64,000 bases of DNA, taken from assembly GCA_030998225.1 (NCBI GenBank), contig JAPYXD010000250.1, forward strand, positions 4,588,001 to 4,652,000, written 5' to 3'. Position numbers and translations under genes: made by a program. Position 1 is the first letter of the stretch, and every line of letters begins with the position of its first letter. The DNA is from Diplolepis rosae (taxonomy: Eukaryota; Arthropoda; Insecta; Hymenoptera; Diplolepididae). Below the pieces are notes generated by a model. The model was not told the origin of the DNA. It did no database searches and worked only from the letters and a program-made list of their open reading frames with translations. This document shows, piece by piece, positions 1-10,068 of this stretch.

Positions 1-41
1 TTCGATTGCCGGTCGAATGCTCTGTCATCTGAGCTACGGAG
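1..41 (-). repeat. Partial tRNA-like repeat at window edge
   Basis: Read on the minus strand this is the first half of the tRNA-like body also present at 119-190 and at about 2670-2740: D-arm GCTC/GAGC, box A-like TAGCTCAGATGA and anticodon-arm TTCGA/TCGAA. It runs off the left edge. Its 5' flank differs from that of the other two copies. It lies head to head with the plus-strand copy. Confidence 0.7.
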
Positions 42-69
42 AAAATATCAGAAAATTGTTCCCGGTTTA

Positions 70-206
70 TCCGTAGCCAAAATTGGCGTTAACAAGTTTC
101 TGTGAGAAAAGTTGTGGAACCTCCGTAGCTCAGATGACAGAGCATTCGACCGGCAATCGAAAGGACCTGGGCTCGATACCCAGCGGAGTGGAAGCGTTCC
201 TTTTTT
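70..206 (+). repeat. tRNA-like repeat with Pol III control boxes
   Basis: Positions 119-190 fold as a tRNA-like cloverleaf: D-stem 128-131/140-143, anticodon stem 145-149/157-161, T-stem 167-171/179-183. The acceptor stem has only five good pairs (121-125/184-188). Box A (TAGCTCAGATGA) and box B (GGCTCGATACC) are close to consensus, and a T6 run at 201-206 could terminate Pol III. The anticodon loop CCGGCAA lacks the universal T33 and would read GGC, so I call it a tRNA-derived repeat and not a functional tRNA gene. The whole 70-206 block, including about 49 bases before the tRNA-like body, recurs inverted at 2655-2791. Confidence 0.7.
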
Positions 207-746
207 AACAGAACATTTCTATAACAATCATTTTATTCTAACTCCTGTACATGTAAAATTGATAAAGATTTATTGTTATATGAATTATGGTGATTTTAAA
301 GAAGTTTAAATTTCAAGATAAGAAATAAGGCATGAAAGTTACCTAAATAACAAATACGTTTTAATAATATAATTATAGTAATTTTCCTGTTAAACAAAAA
401 ACTAATATAGTTTACTATTCATTGAGAGATAATTTTTCTACCATATTACGACTGAGTGTCTTTTTTGTGACATATTTGCGTCTGTAGATTTAATATATTG
501 AATTGACGTAACATTTGTATACGACAATTGTAGTGATTTACGTCGATACGAGAAATTTAAATGTTTCGTTCGAAGTCGTTCGTTATCGGCTCCTTTTTTC
601 GAACGATCATATCGAGTATTCTTTTGTTAAATTTCGAATCGTATCGTCTAATTTTTCGAACGAGATCGAGCGAGGTCCTCGAATAACGTCACTGGTGACA
701 GTTCTCACATGGCAGCTCTACTCCAGATAACTGAGACAACGTAAAC
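207..746. other. AT-rich stretch without recognisable gene
   Basis: No supported coding region. The last 250 bases are richer in CG dinucleotides and several TTCGAACG-like words, and precede the putative start codon at 747, so they may hold the promoter and leader of the hAT-type gene. No TATA box stands out. Confidence 0.4.
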
Positions 747-1112
747 ATGGCGGGAGAAGTGAACACGAGCAAAAGAAAATCTTCGAGGTAAATTATAAAT
801 TTGAATTTTGTTTAATTGTTTTAGACAAATTTGTCTAAAATTTTATTGATTTTTTCTCGTTCTAAACAAAAATTTAAGTCTGCAAAAATTTAGTTCCCAA
901 TCATCAATAAAAATTTGAATACAATAATAAAATCTAAGATAATAATAATTGTGTTAAAAATATAAAAATTATGATCGAGAATGTTTGCGATATTTACATA
1001 TATAATTTAATCTTCTCAGTGATGAACTTACGAATGAACAAGTTTTATGTGAATCGAAATCATCGGCAAAACGAAGGAAAAAAGAAGTTGTTATACGCAC
1101 CTTTTCAATGAG
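747..1112 (+). CDS. Putative 5' exons of the hAT-type transposase gene
   Basis: Exon 1 (747-787) opens with ATG GCG GGA and ends at a GTAAAT donor. Exon 2 (1020-1112) follows a TTCTCAG acceptor and ends at a GTAAAA donor. Joined they encode about 44 residues, serine- and lysine-rich, with a basic run (AKRRKKE) that looks like a nuclear localisation signal. Exon 2 ends after two bases of a codon, which matches the phase required by an AG acceptor at 2411-2412 in front of the BED-like exon. The start was chosen because it is the only ATG giving consistent phase through five exons. The splice model is inference, because no transcript is available; the short exons alone would not be convincing. 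Confidence 0.5.
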
Positions 1113-1605
1113 GTAAAATAGAAAAGCCGCTTGTCCTTCCAAAAACATTAAGTCGCCTCGAGATCCTGATATTATGACGGAAATTTGTGACAAAAAACCA
1201 AAGGGACGATCAGCATCTACCCTCTCTTTCTGGGTATGCACTCTCTCACTCTCACCTAGCGGAAGGCTATCAGACCCATCTACCCCTCACCCTGCCGCCC
1301 CCTCCAACTCCACGGTCAAGCGGCCCAAGCTGGAAATGCACAGGGAAAATAGGAAAAGCGGAGAAATGAAGACGCTCGCTTCTCACCTACCCCTTCCCAA
1401 GCCAATTATAGGTAAGTAACCAGAGAGAGAGAGAGGGAGTTTGCCGTAGGAGTGAGGAAGAAGGACGATGCTGGCCCAGCCCCTCAAGTACATGAAAACC
1501 CAAGTACGACGCTAGGGAAGGAGTGCCAATTGCTAAAAACTATGTAAAACAAACGCGTCCTCCCTCTACAAGGGTTTTCTCCTCAATTTCCCTCATTGTA
1601 AAAGG
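1113..1605. other. Intron 2, proximal part: CT-rich, no certain gene
   Basis: GC is higher than in the flanks, with many CCCTC/CTCTC runs and a GA repeat near 1421-1438. An 81-codon open frame (1174-1419) is of biased composition and ends at a GTAAGT-like site, but matches nothing I know. It is probably part of a retroelement remnant that continues into the tandem repeats and hairpins. Confidence 0.35.
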
Positions 1606-1836
1606 ACCTCGAAGCGACGTTTTAGTCAGTTGTGTCTGGAGATTGACCAGACACTTCAACCCTCTCGGGAGTCCAGAGGGTTACCTCGAAGTGACATTTT
1701 AGTAAGTTGTGTCTGGAGATTGACCAGACACTTCAACCCTCTCGGGAGTCCAGAGGGTTACCTCGAAGCGACATTTTAGTAAGTCGTGTCTGCGGATTGA
1801 CCAGACACTTCAACCCTCTCGGGAGACCAGAGAGTA
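1606..1836 (+). repeat. Three tandem 77-bp repeats
   Basis: Units begin at 1606, 1683 and 1760 with ACCTCGAAG. Each contains TGTCTGGAGATTGACCAGACA (third unit TGTCTGCGG), an imperfect hairpin, and CCCTCTCGGGAGTCCAGAGGG, a second hairpin. Divergence is a few substitutions per unit. An AATAAA lies just downstream at about 1846. The pattern resembles U3/R repeats of an LTR, but I could not find matching LTR ends. Confidence 0.8.
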
Positions 1837-1839
1837 ATT

Positions 1840-2345
1840 GTGAGGAATAAAGTAAAGTGAGTGCCCACCAACCACGGAGTTTATTTTAACTTCCTGTGCC
1901 CTGGCAGTTTTTTTTTCAAATCCTCTCTCCCCTGGATTACCCGGGGATCTCGCGACTCTTCTTCCAGTTTTCCGGGAACTGAAAACATCCAACCCTAAGT
2001 GCTTGCCCCGGGGGTACCTGGGTAAGTTCCCATATATCATTCGGGGAACCGAACGATAGCCTCCCTCTACTTGCTTTCGGCGGACCGAAAGGAAGCACCT
2101 ACCTCCTCACCTTTCTCACTCATTCAGGGAACCGAAGCGTCAACCTATCTTGGCGCTAGCCCGGGGCTACCCAGGCAGCCATCAGCTCAGTATTTTTTCG
2201 GGGAACCGAAAAGATACCCCCCCCCCCCCCCTTTCTTAAACTACCCCGGGGAACCGGAGTAACCAATTTTTTGGATGGAACCAAACAAATCTTTCCTCTC
2301 CCAAAAATATCCTGTGGGGAAACCACGAGATATTCCGGTCCAACC
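1840..2345 (+). repeat. Hairpin array with recurrent GGAA loops
   Basis: GC-rich, CT-rich sequence holding at least seven short hairpins: 2040-2053, 2074-2091, about 2123-2136, 2191-2216, 2242-2261, 2270-2285 and 2306-2334. Stems differ in sequence (TTCGG/CCGAA, CTTTCGG/CCGAAAG, GTGG/CCAC and others), but most loops are GGAA or a variant. A poly-C tract lies at about 2219-2231. It sits between the 77-bp repeats and the BED-like exon, inside intron 2 of the hAT-type gene, and is likely a retroelement leader remnant. Confidence 0.65.
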
Positions 2346-2412
2346 TATTTCATTCTCAATCTCCCCTCCTACATACCCTCCCTATTTCGTAACGTATCAA
2401 AGTGCTAGAAAG

Positions 2413-4980
2413 TGTTTTTGAATACGGATACACAGATAGCAAAGAGAAGTTTGCGAAATTTAAGGCTTGCTATGCTAATAATTCGGAAATCATAATAAAA
2501 ATGACGGATGGTAATACAAACGGAACTACTCGACGTTTAAAAAAGTTCCATTATGAAGAGTACAAGGAAGCCTTTCCCGATAGCGTAAACAAGTCACCAA
2601 ACAAAGTAGTTATCTAATAACATTTAAAAATCTTTGAAGAAATTTTCTGTGAAGAAAGGAACGCTTCCACTCCGCTGGGTATCGAGCCCAGGTCCTTTCG
2701 ATTGCCGGTCGAATGCTCTGTCATCTGAACTACGGAGGTTCCACAACTTTTCTCACAGAAACTTGTTAACGCCAATTTTGGCTACGGATAAAAAGGGCTA
2801 AATCTTTACTGTTTACTTTTAGATACTTCATGGACTAGTCGAAAGAATTTATTAATGCAGTAACTTTTTTTTATGGTACCAAAATTGTAAAAATTTGATG
2901 AATTTATTTTGAAGAAACAAATTTTATTTATTTATTTTTTGTGAAAATAATAATCAAAAACTTTCAAATTATTTCAAGTTTCTTACTATTATAAGTTAGT
3001 ATTATTGCTATTATTCTGAACAAAAAAAAATATTTAGTTTTTTTATAGATGGAAATCATATTTACTTTTTATTTATGAAAAATATAATATTACAATATAT
3101 TTATCAAAATTAGATAAATGAGTGTTCGAAAAAAACTAAGTATATGTGGAAATTGATATAATCTCTCAGCTAAATTTCTAATGTAATAATCTTCAATGAA
3201 ATACATTTATACTTTTGATTTTTCATTAGAAATTTGATAACAGCATCTTTAATCGTATGGTAGTGGAATGGATTGCGAGAAAATATCTTCCAATAAACTT
3301 CTTCGAGGATGAAGTAACCCCAGAATTTTTTGCCTATTTGAACAAAGATGTGAATCTCCCACAAAAAAATGCCCTACGATCAATGATATCTTCGACTTTC
3401 AAGGATATGCAAGAAGACGTAGTCAAAACGTTACAAAAAAATGGATCAAAAATATCTTTTACTATAGATAGTTGGACCTCCATAGCTGCCATTTGCTTTT
3501 ATGGAATCACGGGTTAAATCTTTTTAAATATTATGATTGCAAAAATAAGAATACGAATTTGTATTTTATTTTGTAGTTATAGCTCTTTTAATTACATCAT
3601 ATGACTTTACAATTAGGTCATTATATCGACGGTGATTGGGACTTACAGTCTTTAACTTCGGAATTTACTCCCGCTAATGGTGCTCACGCTGGAAGTGATA
3701 TTGCGAAGATTTTTCGAAACTTTTTAGAAGAATATCAACTTCAGACGGAAGTGCAAGGAATAACCTTAGATAATGTAGCTAGCAACACAAAATTTATCGC
3801 TGAATTTAAATTGCTTATGGACCAGGATGTCATTGAGTTTGATGCTGAAAATCAACATTTCAGATGCATAGCTCACATTGAAAATTTAGCTGTACAAGAT
3901 TTTCTTAATGAATTGAGATTGCAAAGCGATGATGAAATAGAGGCTGATTATGAAATTGAAGAGGATAAAATAATAGTAGAAGAAGCCGAAAATAAAAATC
4001 ACTTGCCTATAGGAAAATTGAAAAAGTTGTTCATTAAGTTAAAGTACAGCGAACAACTGCGTCACAAACTACAGTGTTCTTGCATTACAACAAATACAAG
4101 AATGATGGCACCGAGTAATGACGTAAAAACAAGATGGCACTCTACTGATGATATGATAGCCAAGGCACTAAGAATGCAGAAAGAGATAAATCTCATGTGC
4201 ATTTCAAATCCAAATCTGCAAAGTTACTGCTTGGATAAAGATGATTGGATTCTTCTAATTGCAGCTTACAAACATCTGAAGCATTTCAAATATGTATCGA
4301 AAGCTCTGTCTAGAGAAAAATATGCAACTCTTCCATTAGCTGTTGTAGCCTTCAATTTATTGCTTGATAAGATTGACAATGCGGTTCAAGAACTAGACTA
4401 TAAGCGTGATGTTACTCTAAATGACCTTCAAATAAAAAACGCGCTATGTGCAGCTCAAGCAAAATTGTTAAAACATTATCGGAAATTTAACTGGGTTTAT
4501 TGCGCAATTCTAATCCTTGATCCTAGGCATAAAATTGAAGTCTTCGATTTCACAGAATGGGGAAAAAAGATGAAAGCAGAGTCTGTGAAACAGTTTGAAG
4601 AAATATACAGAGAGAAATACTACGTTGCATCTCAAAAATGCGTTCAAATTAAAGTCTCAGTTAAGCAACTTTCGGAAAACGAATCAAGTGAAGATGAGAT
4701 AGATTTACATCAACACTATAGAATCGGTTCTTCAAAAACGAAGTATCAAGGAGCTGTACCTGGACGCAAAAAAACGCAAGAAGATTGGAGAAAAGAAATT
4801 GAGGAATATACTGTGTCAGATCGAGCTCATGAGAATGCTGATATTATTCTCTCGTGGAAAAATCATCAATCGATTTATCCCAATTTATCACGTATGGTTC
4901 GCGATTTTCTTAGCATTGAAGCAGCGTCTGTACCTGTGGAACGCCTCTTACTGCTCTTCCTTACTAATCCGAAAACATAG
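2413..4980 (+). pseudogene. hAT-family transposase gene, C-terminal frame broken
   Basis: Three exons continue the frame from 747: 2413-2584, 3230-3512 and 3617-4980, with GT-AG introns 2585-3229 and 3513-3616. With exons 1-2 the coding length is 1953 nt, exactly 651 codons. Exon 3 resembles a BED zinc finger (GNTNGTTRRLKKFH) but has lost its first cysteine and first histidine. Exon 4 carries the hAT-type FTIDSWTS segment. Exon 5 carries GHYIDGDW, GITLDN and FRCIAHIENLAVQDFL, then the dimerisation region with YPNLSRMVRDFL and SVPVERLL. After VERLL the expected continuation (RKHRNRLKK, then INDW) is found in the two other frames up to about 5045, so frameshifts destroy the end of the dimerisation domain. 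The family normally cuts and pastes DNA as an RNase H-fold transposase; this copy is probably inactive or a decayed domesticated gene. Confidence 0.8.
2655..2791 (-). repeat. Inverted tRNA-like repeat inside a hAT gene intron
   Basis: Near-identical reverse complement of 70-206, including the 5' flank, the tRNA-like body and box A/B. One visible difference is CTCAG to TTCAG in box A. The Pol III-type T run is interrupted here (CCTTTCTTC). It lies within the 645-bp intron 2585-3229, so the spliced model is unaffected. Rest of that intron: AT-rich, nothing recognised. Confidence 0.75.
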
Positions 4981-5045
4981 AAATAGGTTAAAAAAAAGAT
5001 ATTGCTCGCGAACTTCTATGTATAAATGACTGGACGACGAAAAAG

Positions 5046-5364
5046 ATGTATTCTACTTTCAAGTGCATTCAATCTTCATCTTGAAACCTGAATAATATTA
5101 TATTACTTCATATAATGCAATAATACAATTAATTTCTACAACCTCCACTATTATTGATCATTATTATAATAAGAAAAAAATATATCACAAAATCTCAATT
5201 AACCTGTTGATTTCTTTCAAAGTAAATTTAAAATTGCAAATCGAATGTTACCAATATTTGAATAGTACACCCTACAAAAATATCTTGTAAATAACCTTTT
5301 CTTTCGTAGATAAAATAAATTCTAGAAAATATTAAGACTCCGAACTATTTTACTAAAGTTTCTT
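5046..5364. other. AT-rich 3' flank of hAT gene
   Basis: Nothing supported. No hAT terminal inverted repeat or 8-bp duplication was found by eye. Confidence 0.4.
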
Positions 5365-5500
5365 AAGGTAGTTGATCCACGAAAATTATACCTCAGGCAA
5401 AAATAGATAATTTTGCTTTCAAGACTAGCAATATTATTATTGAAGGGCTATTTTGGAAGAGAAAAGATTAATTTCCATGAAAAAAATTTGAAACACAGAA
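5365..5500. repeat. Dispersed repeat, copy 1
   Basis: About 136 bp, beginning AAGGTAGTTGATCCAC, nearly identical to 24783-24920 in the same orientation. Non-coding; family unknown. Confidence 0.8.
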
Positions 5501-5509
5501 ATAGTATAT

Positions 5510-5711
5510 TACGTGCCTAGGCGCACAATGAGGGTTATTGCGTGACGAGCGACAATCCTCGCAGGAGATCAAAGCCAAGGCGTAGTCGAGGCGTAGGTGA
5601 AACGTAGTCGAGGTGTAGCCGATGCGTAGTCGAGACAAAGCCGAGGCGCGGTCAGTCCTGCGACCATTGTCGCGAGTCTCGTAATTTCCCGAATTGTGTG
5701 CATTGGCACGT
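5510..5711. mobile_element. MITE with internal 12-bp minisatellite
   Basis: Ends are inverted repeats: left TACGTGCCTAGGCGCACAAT, right (reverse complement) TACGTGCCAATGCACACAAT, continuing into CGACAAT..CGCAGGA on both arms. The loop at about 5571-5655 holds six or so degenerate copies of GAGGCGTAGTC. No coding capacity. Confidence 0.6.
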
Positions 5712-5879
5712 ATTCTATTTTATGTGACTTCAGTGCGTATACGAGTTTTTATGCGTACACTCGAATCTAATCTAGTATCGTAGTTGTTTGCGGCGCTAGT
5801 CATTACACTTGATATGTCACGACTAGTCCCGGCCATTTTGATTTTATCGATTATGTGTAGTAGTAATGGATTTTAATAG

Positions 5880-6002
5880 ACGCATGCGCAGTTCAAATGT
5901 ACAAGGCTTTGTTAGTAAGGTGCTAACGCTGTACGAAGAAAAAGAAGAATAAGAAGAAGATTGTGCTCCGTTGCATGGCTATAGGCGCATGCGCAGTTCA
6001 AT
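5880..6002. repeat. Short direct repeats GCATGCGCAGTTCAA
   Basis: The word CGCATGCGCAGTTCAA occurs at about 5882 and again at about 5986, separated by a GAA/AAG-rich purine tract (5935-5962). No gene recognised. Confidence 0.5.
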
Positions 6003-6223
6003 TTTTACATTTCATTCCTCTGCAGCGCAATATACTACATTGCGCTACTGTTGAATGTAGCGAAAACACGAGTTTGCGCGCCGGTGTCACATAAAATAAT
6101 TTTATTTTATGTATAAGGGAGCGCGGAGTGTATACATATTCAATTTGCCATGCCAAAAATGTTACGCGAAGAATTTCTTTGAAATATTTTGCTTAAAAAA
6201 AATGTTTTTAGGGTTGTCCTATA

Positions 6224-6506
6224 CAGTCAAGTCTCGTTTATTTCAAGTCTTGTTTATTTCAAGTCTCGTCTATCTCAAGTTGAGCATCTCGTGTATTTCA
6301 AGTTTCACGCTCCCCTCCGCGCCCCACTACTTCACTGTCACGTGAAGCTCTGAGGAGTGCTCGGAAGAAGTGAGAAGAGTGGGGTGGGGGGGGGGGAGGT
6401 ACATTCAGTCGCTATGGCAACTGAGGCAGTAGTGGGAACCCCTCGCGGCTCGAAATAAACAAGACGCTCTCGTTTCGAGATACTTGAAATAAACGAGACT
6501 TGACTG
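6224..6506. mobile_element. Tigger/pogo-like MITE
   Basis: 283 bp bounded by TA (6222-6223, 6507-6508) with terminal inverted repeats CAGTCAAGTCTCGTTTATTT. Subterminal copies of TTTCAAGTCTCGT follow the left end. CAG ends with TA duplication fit the pogo/Tigger group. It has no transposase. Confidence 0.8.
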
Positions 6507-6508
6507 TA

Positions 6509-8011
6509 TTCAAGCCTTCCATTCTCACGTAGATAATTCACTTACTATGTAAAAAAACTACGTCTCTCCAAATCTAAAATATTCTATTGCAAGAAAATCT
6601 CAATTTAGCATCCCACTTTCCCTGTGTTTTTTTAAAGATTTAATAAAAAACACTGATGAGGGCTCCGATGTAAGCCAAAATATCGGATTGATTTTAACTT
6701 CATCATTTATGTACCATAAAGTCAGCCATATCTGTTCTCGACTTAAAAGTAAAATTCGACATCGTGTTTTTCCTATTTTCTACAGCCGAAAAATAAAATT
6801 ATCAATTTTAATTGTTAAAATTAGGTCAATTTCAACAAAGAATCTCACTATCAACATTTTAAGTACTAATTTTGCGCTATCCATTCAGTTTACTATCTAA
6901 TTACCGAAATGATACCCAATTTGGTAACAGTTCGATTCACGTGTCCCACTAGGGTAATGTTAAGAGACTTTTCAGGAAATACGATAGCTCTGACTGTATT
7001 TGTGGTAACTATTTGGCCAGATTAAATAAAATTACTGTAACCATTATAAAGTCGCTGGCTGCTGCTGCTGGACGAAAGAGACCAAGGCTTGATGAGAGCC
7101 GAGTGCCTCGCCTTGCCATTTTTTTGGCGTGTCTCTAATCAATTTAGTTCGTGGCTTCCTGCCAATCAGCATTCGTTTTTTGCTCTTTGTCAATAAGCAA
7201 CAGCAGGTGCCTCATCGGCTTTCTACCTGTAATCAGGACATAAAAGGAAGCACAATGAGAAAATTTCTCGTTTTATACTAGAGTTAGTGTATCTACTATA
7301 GCACTCACATGACAACAGTACGCCGAAATATCGCTTCAGGGCTGTAGTAGCGTCAAGAGCCCTTACAAGATGTGAGATATAAATGACTACTTTAGAGGGC
7401 AGGGTTTCACTCCCAGGCGAATAAGTCATGTTTAGAGCCATGAAGTTTTTGGGCCCCATTTCCTTCCGTTCTGATAGCATCCCCAGTAATTCTAAAGTGT
7501 CAGGTACTGCAGGTATCAACACACCCAAGTACTGGGAATCCAGCCAAACTGGGCTGCGATTCATTATTTTAGAGCGGAAACAATTGACTCTCAGCTCTCC
7601 AGGCGTTCCTAGAGCTCAGGTGAGTCCCTCGATGTCCCTAGTGGTGCCGAGTTCGAGGCAAGGCCATATAAAAGAAATTTGAACGTATTTTTAATTCTAA
7701 TTCTTAAATTCAACTCAACAAACAAAAGACCCTTGGAGTATCGTGAGGTAGCGAAATAAGACGTTTCTCTTAGCCAGTATTGCAACAAGATTGCCAAGGT
7801 GATGGGGTAAAATTTAAGTGCTTGCAAAGTATACAAAACTTAGTTTTAGGCGCGCTAAAATCTTGTGAGCTGCGCTCATAGCACGCGATGCGAACGTGGA
7901 CATGCCCCCGAATGTGGCGTGGAAGAGTTTTTTTGGTAATTTTATAACAATTTTAACAGATAATAAGCTAAAATAATAATTGTTATAGATCAAAAACAGC
8001 AATAAAACTCC
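6509..8011. other. Mostly non-coding stretch
   Basis: AT-rich with a hammerhead-like motif at 6653-6680 (listed separately). A 113-codon minus-strand open frame at 7223-7564 has a plausible composition but no family I recognise and no splice or promoter support. Nothing else seen. Confidence 0.4.
6653..6680 (+). ncRNA. Hammerhead-ribozyme-like core, probably degenerate
   Basis: CTGATGAG (6653-6660) is followed by a stem GGCT/AGCC (6661-6664/6673-6676) and AAAA where the hammerhead core has GAAA. Penelope-like elements are known to carry hammerhead motifs, and Penelope fragments occur elsewhere in the window. The G-to-A change in the conserved GAAA would be expected to kill activity. Confidence 0.4.
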
Positions 8012-8015
8012 TTAA

Positions 8016-8250
8016 CCCTTAGAGAGTAGCGGGGGTCCAGTGGACACCACCCCAAGTTTGGTCTAATTTTTTTCATACTAAAATTTTCAATTGGAACTTG
8101 GTTTGCCATCTGCCAGAAGACGCTGCGGAGTCAAAACTTTGGGAGAGTGCTTCAGAATCCACCACTTTTTGACGTGGGGTCCGCTGGACCCCCTGTACTC
8201 CGAGTGTGGAGTACATGCCCCTTATGGGGCAGAGGTGTACTCTCTAAGGG
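8016..8250. mobile_element. piggyBac-like MITE
   Basis: 235 bp flanked by TTAA (8012-8015, 8251-8254) with terminal inverted repeats CCCTTAGAGAGTA. An inner inverted pair GGGGTCCAGTGGAC / GTCCGCTGGACCCC is also visible. TTAA duplication and CCC ends fit piggyBac. Non-autonomous. Confidence 0.8.
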
Positions 8251-8488
8251 TTAAAAAAAGTTTAGGCATTGAGTATTGAGCTCGAAACATTCCAGCTACG
8301 AAGGCAGTGCTCTACCATTTTTGTAAAACAACAATGTGTCAGCTAAGAGATTCTGGACCACAAGTCCTACGATGCATTTTGCAGTCTCCTGGAAACTGTA
8401 CAAGTAACTCATGTTCTTAATTTGTAAATTTACATGTTGGGTAAAGACCTTTAATTATGGAAATAATAAACATGCAAATACTAGTATA

Positions 8489-9163
8489 ACATCTGATCAA
8501 ATTTGACCCGGACTGGTTGAAAAAAACAACGTTTTTTTGTATTTTATTACAAATTTTTATCATCGCCTTCAAAATAGGCTTCTTTCGAGCCAATAGAAAC
8601 ATGCCAACGGTTAATCCAATTTTTCAAACACTTCTTATAGGCCTCAGCCGGTATGGCCTTCAGTTCCGTCAGCGAATTTCTTTTTATGGCCTCAATCGAC
8701 TATTTCGATATTTGAGCTTTGAAAACAGGAAAAAGTCACAGGGAGCCAAATCTGACGAATATGGTGGCTGAGCAATGACTTTTGTTTCACGTTTAGCCAA
8801 AAATTCAGTCACAATCAGCCTGGAATGTGACGGCGCATTATCGTGGTGAAAAATCCATGAATTGTCTGCCAATAAATCCGGCCGTTAACCTCACGACCCT
8901 CACTGAATGCCATAATTCCATTGAAAACACAAAATTTCAAGCAAACTCGTTGTTCTATTTTTTTTTTCCATGGTAAAAATCGCCAAACAAACTTTTCGCG
9001 TCGTAAACCAATGGCTGCCAAACGCACAGTAATGGACGTCTCCCGCTCAAACTTCACACGACTGTCAAAGAAGGTGTTAACAACCTAGAAAAAAAACTTA
9101 TTACCGTTTCGGTTTACGCGCGTGGTTTAACTGGACCAGTCCGGGTCAAATTTGATTAGATGG
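8489..9163 (-). mobile_element. Mariner, internally deleted (family with CCATCTGATC ends)
   Basis: 675 bp with TA at 8487-8488 and 9164-9165 and inverted ends around ATCAAATTTGACCC. The minus strand (about 8872-8684) encodes the second and third catalytic aspartates: HHDNAPSHS and SSDLAPCDFFLF. The N-terminal two thirds is gone: sequence jumps from the HDN region to the start-proximal region near 8890-8930, compared with the fuller copy at 56654-58086. It is a non-autonomous deletion derivative. Confidence 0.85.
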
Positions 9164-9344
9164 TATACATAAGTTTATTAGAAAACACATAATAGAAAGG
9201 CTTGTTATCTAGCATCTTAGTTATGCGACTACTTCCTGTACATCATGTTACCGACGCCGTTTATAACTACAATATAATACTACATCTCTAGCTGTTTTCT
9301 TTGATATCTTCTTTTTTAATAATTTTCTTTTAACAAAACAAAAT

Positions 9345-9470
9345 TTAGTACTAAATTTGACCTCCAATCCAAGTCAACACAATTCAAAACTGAATCCGAA
9401 TTTTTATTACTACAATCTCAAAATCATCTCAACGTCCAAACAAAACTATAATTGGACATTTCAAGAATCA
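9345..9470. repeat. Inverted repeat flanking a Penelope fragment, left arm
   Basis: The reverse complement of this segment (GATTTTGAGATTGTAGTA, then TTCGGATTCAG) matches 10035-10068 plus 10411-10428. The right arm is split by the MITE at 10069-10408. The two arms bracket the RT fragment at 9630-9866, as expected for terminal repeats of a Penelope-type insertion, but that link is inference. Confidence 0.5.
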
Positions 9471-9629
9471 GAAACCATTTTATTTTTAAGAGATTAAGCT
9501 TTGTTGTGCCTTTTTACTTTCGGTATTTTGATGATTCTTTGTTGTGTTTAAAATACTTTTAACGACTATCACACAATAATTCAGTTTACCCATGAAATAG
9601 AAAGGAACAATAGAATTAGTTTTTCGCAC

Positions 9630-9866
9630 TTGGAATTAATTAAACTTGATAATGCTATGATTATGATTCATTGGTATAGAAAGAGCACATATTTTGGTAG
9701 AGTGTTAAATTTTATATCAACTCATCCCTTTCAAAATGAAGTTGCTATAATTAAAAATCTGATTGACGGAGCTGTTTATCTGTTTCATGAATCATTCCAT
9801 TCTAACAATTTCAGTATTTTTAGGAAAATTTTGGTTTTGATTCATTTCCCGCAAGATTTAATTTAA
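9630..9866 (+). pseudogene. Penelope-like RT fragment (C-terminal)
   Basis: A 78-codon frame with HWYRKSTYFGRVLNF, HPFQNEVAIIKNLIDGA and a final FPQDLI. This is the block that follows the RT core in Penelope-like elements, upstream of the GIY-YIG endonuclease. No RT core and no GIY-YIG are present, so it is a short relic. The similar block at about 16890-17120 belongs to another copy. Confidence 0.65.
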
Positions 9867-10068
9867 AACACACATGAAAATTAGAAGGGTCGTATAATTT
9901 TTTTCTTTCCTCTTTTTTTGTGCGGTTCTCATAATTGTTTATTTTAGAAACTTGCTCTGATCCAAATTTGGTAGTTTTGTCAATTTGATGCTTCGAATTG
10001 TTTTAGATTTTCGAAATTTTGACATATAGTTTTGTTTGGAAGTTGAAGAGGATTTTGAGATTGTAGTA

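Noticed and set aside
119..190. Functional tRNA-Ala(GGC) gene
   Set aside because: No T33, weak acceptor stem, GGC anticodon is atypical for insect alanine tRNAs, and the unit with its flank is repeated; better explained as a tRNA-derived repeat.
1174..1419. 81-codon ORF in intron 2 as an additional exon
   Set aside because: Low-complexity composition and its phase does not fit exon 2; the 2413 acceptor gives a fully consistent model without it.
7223..7564. 113-codon minus-strand ORF as a gene
   Set aside because: No recognisable domain, splice signal or promoter; a chance frame cannot be excluded.
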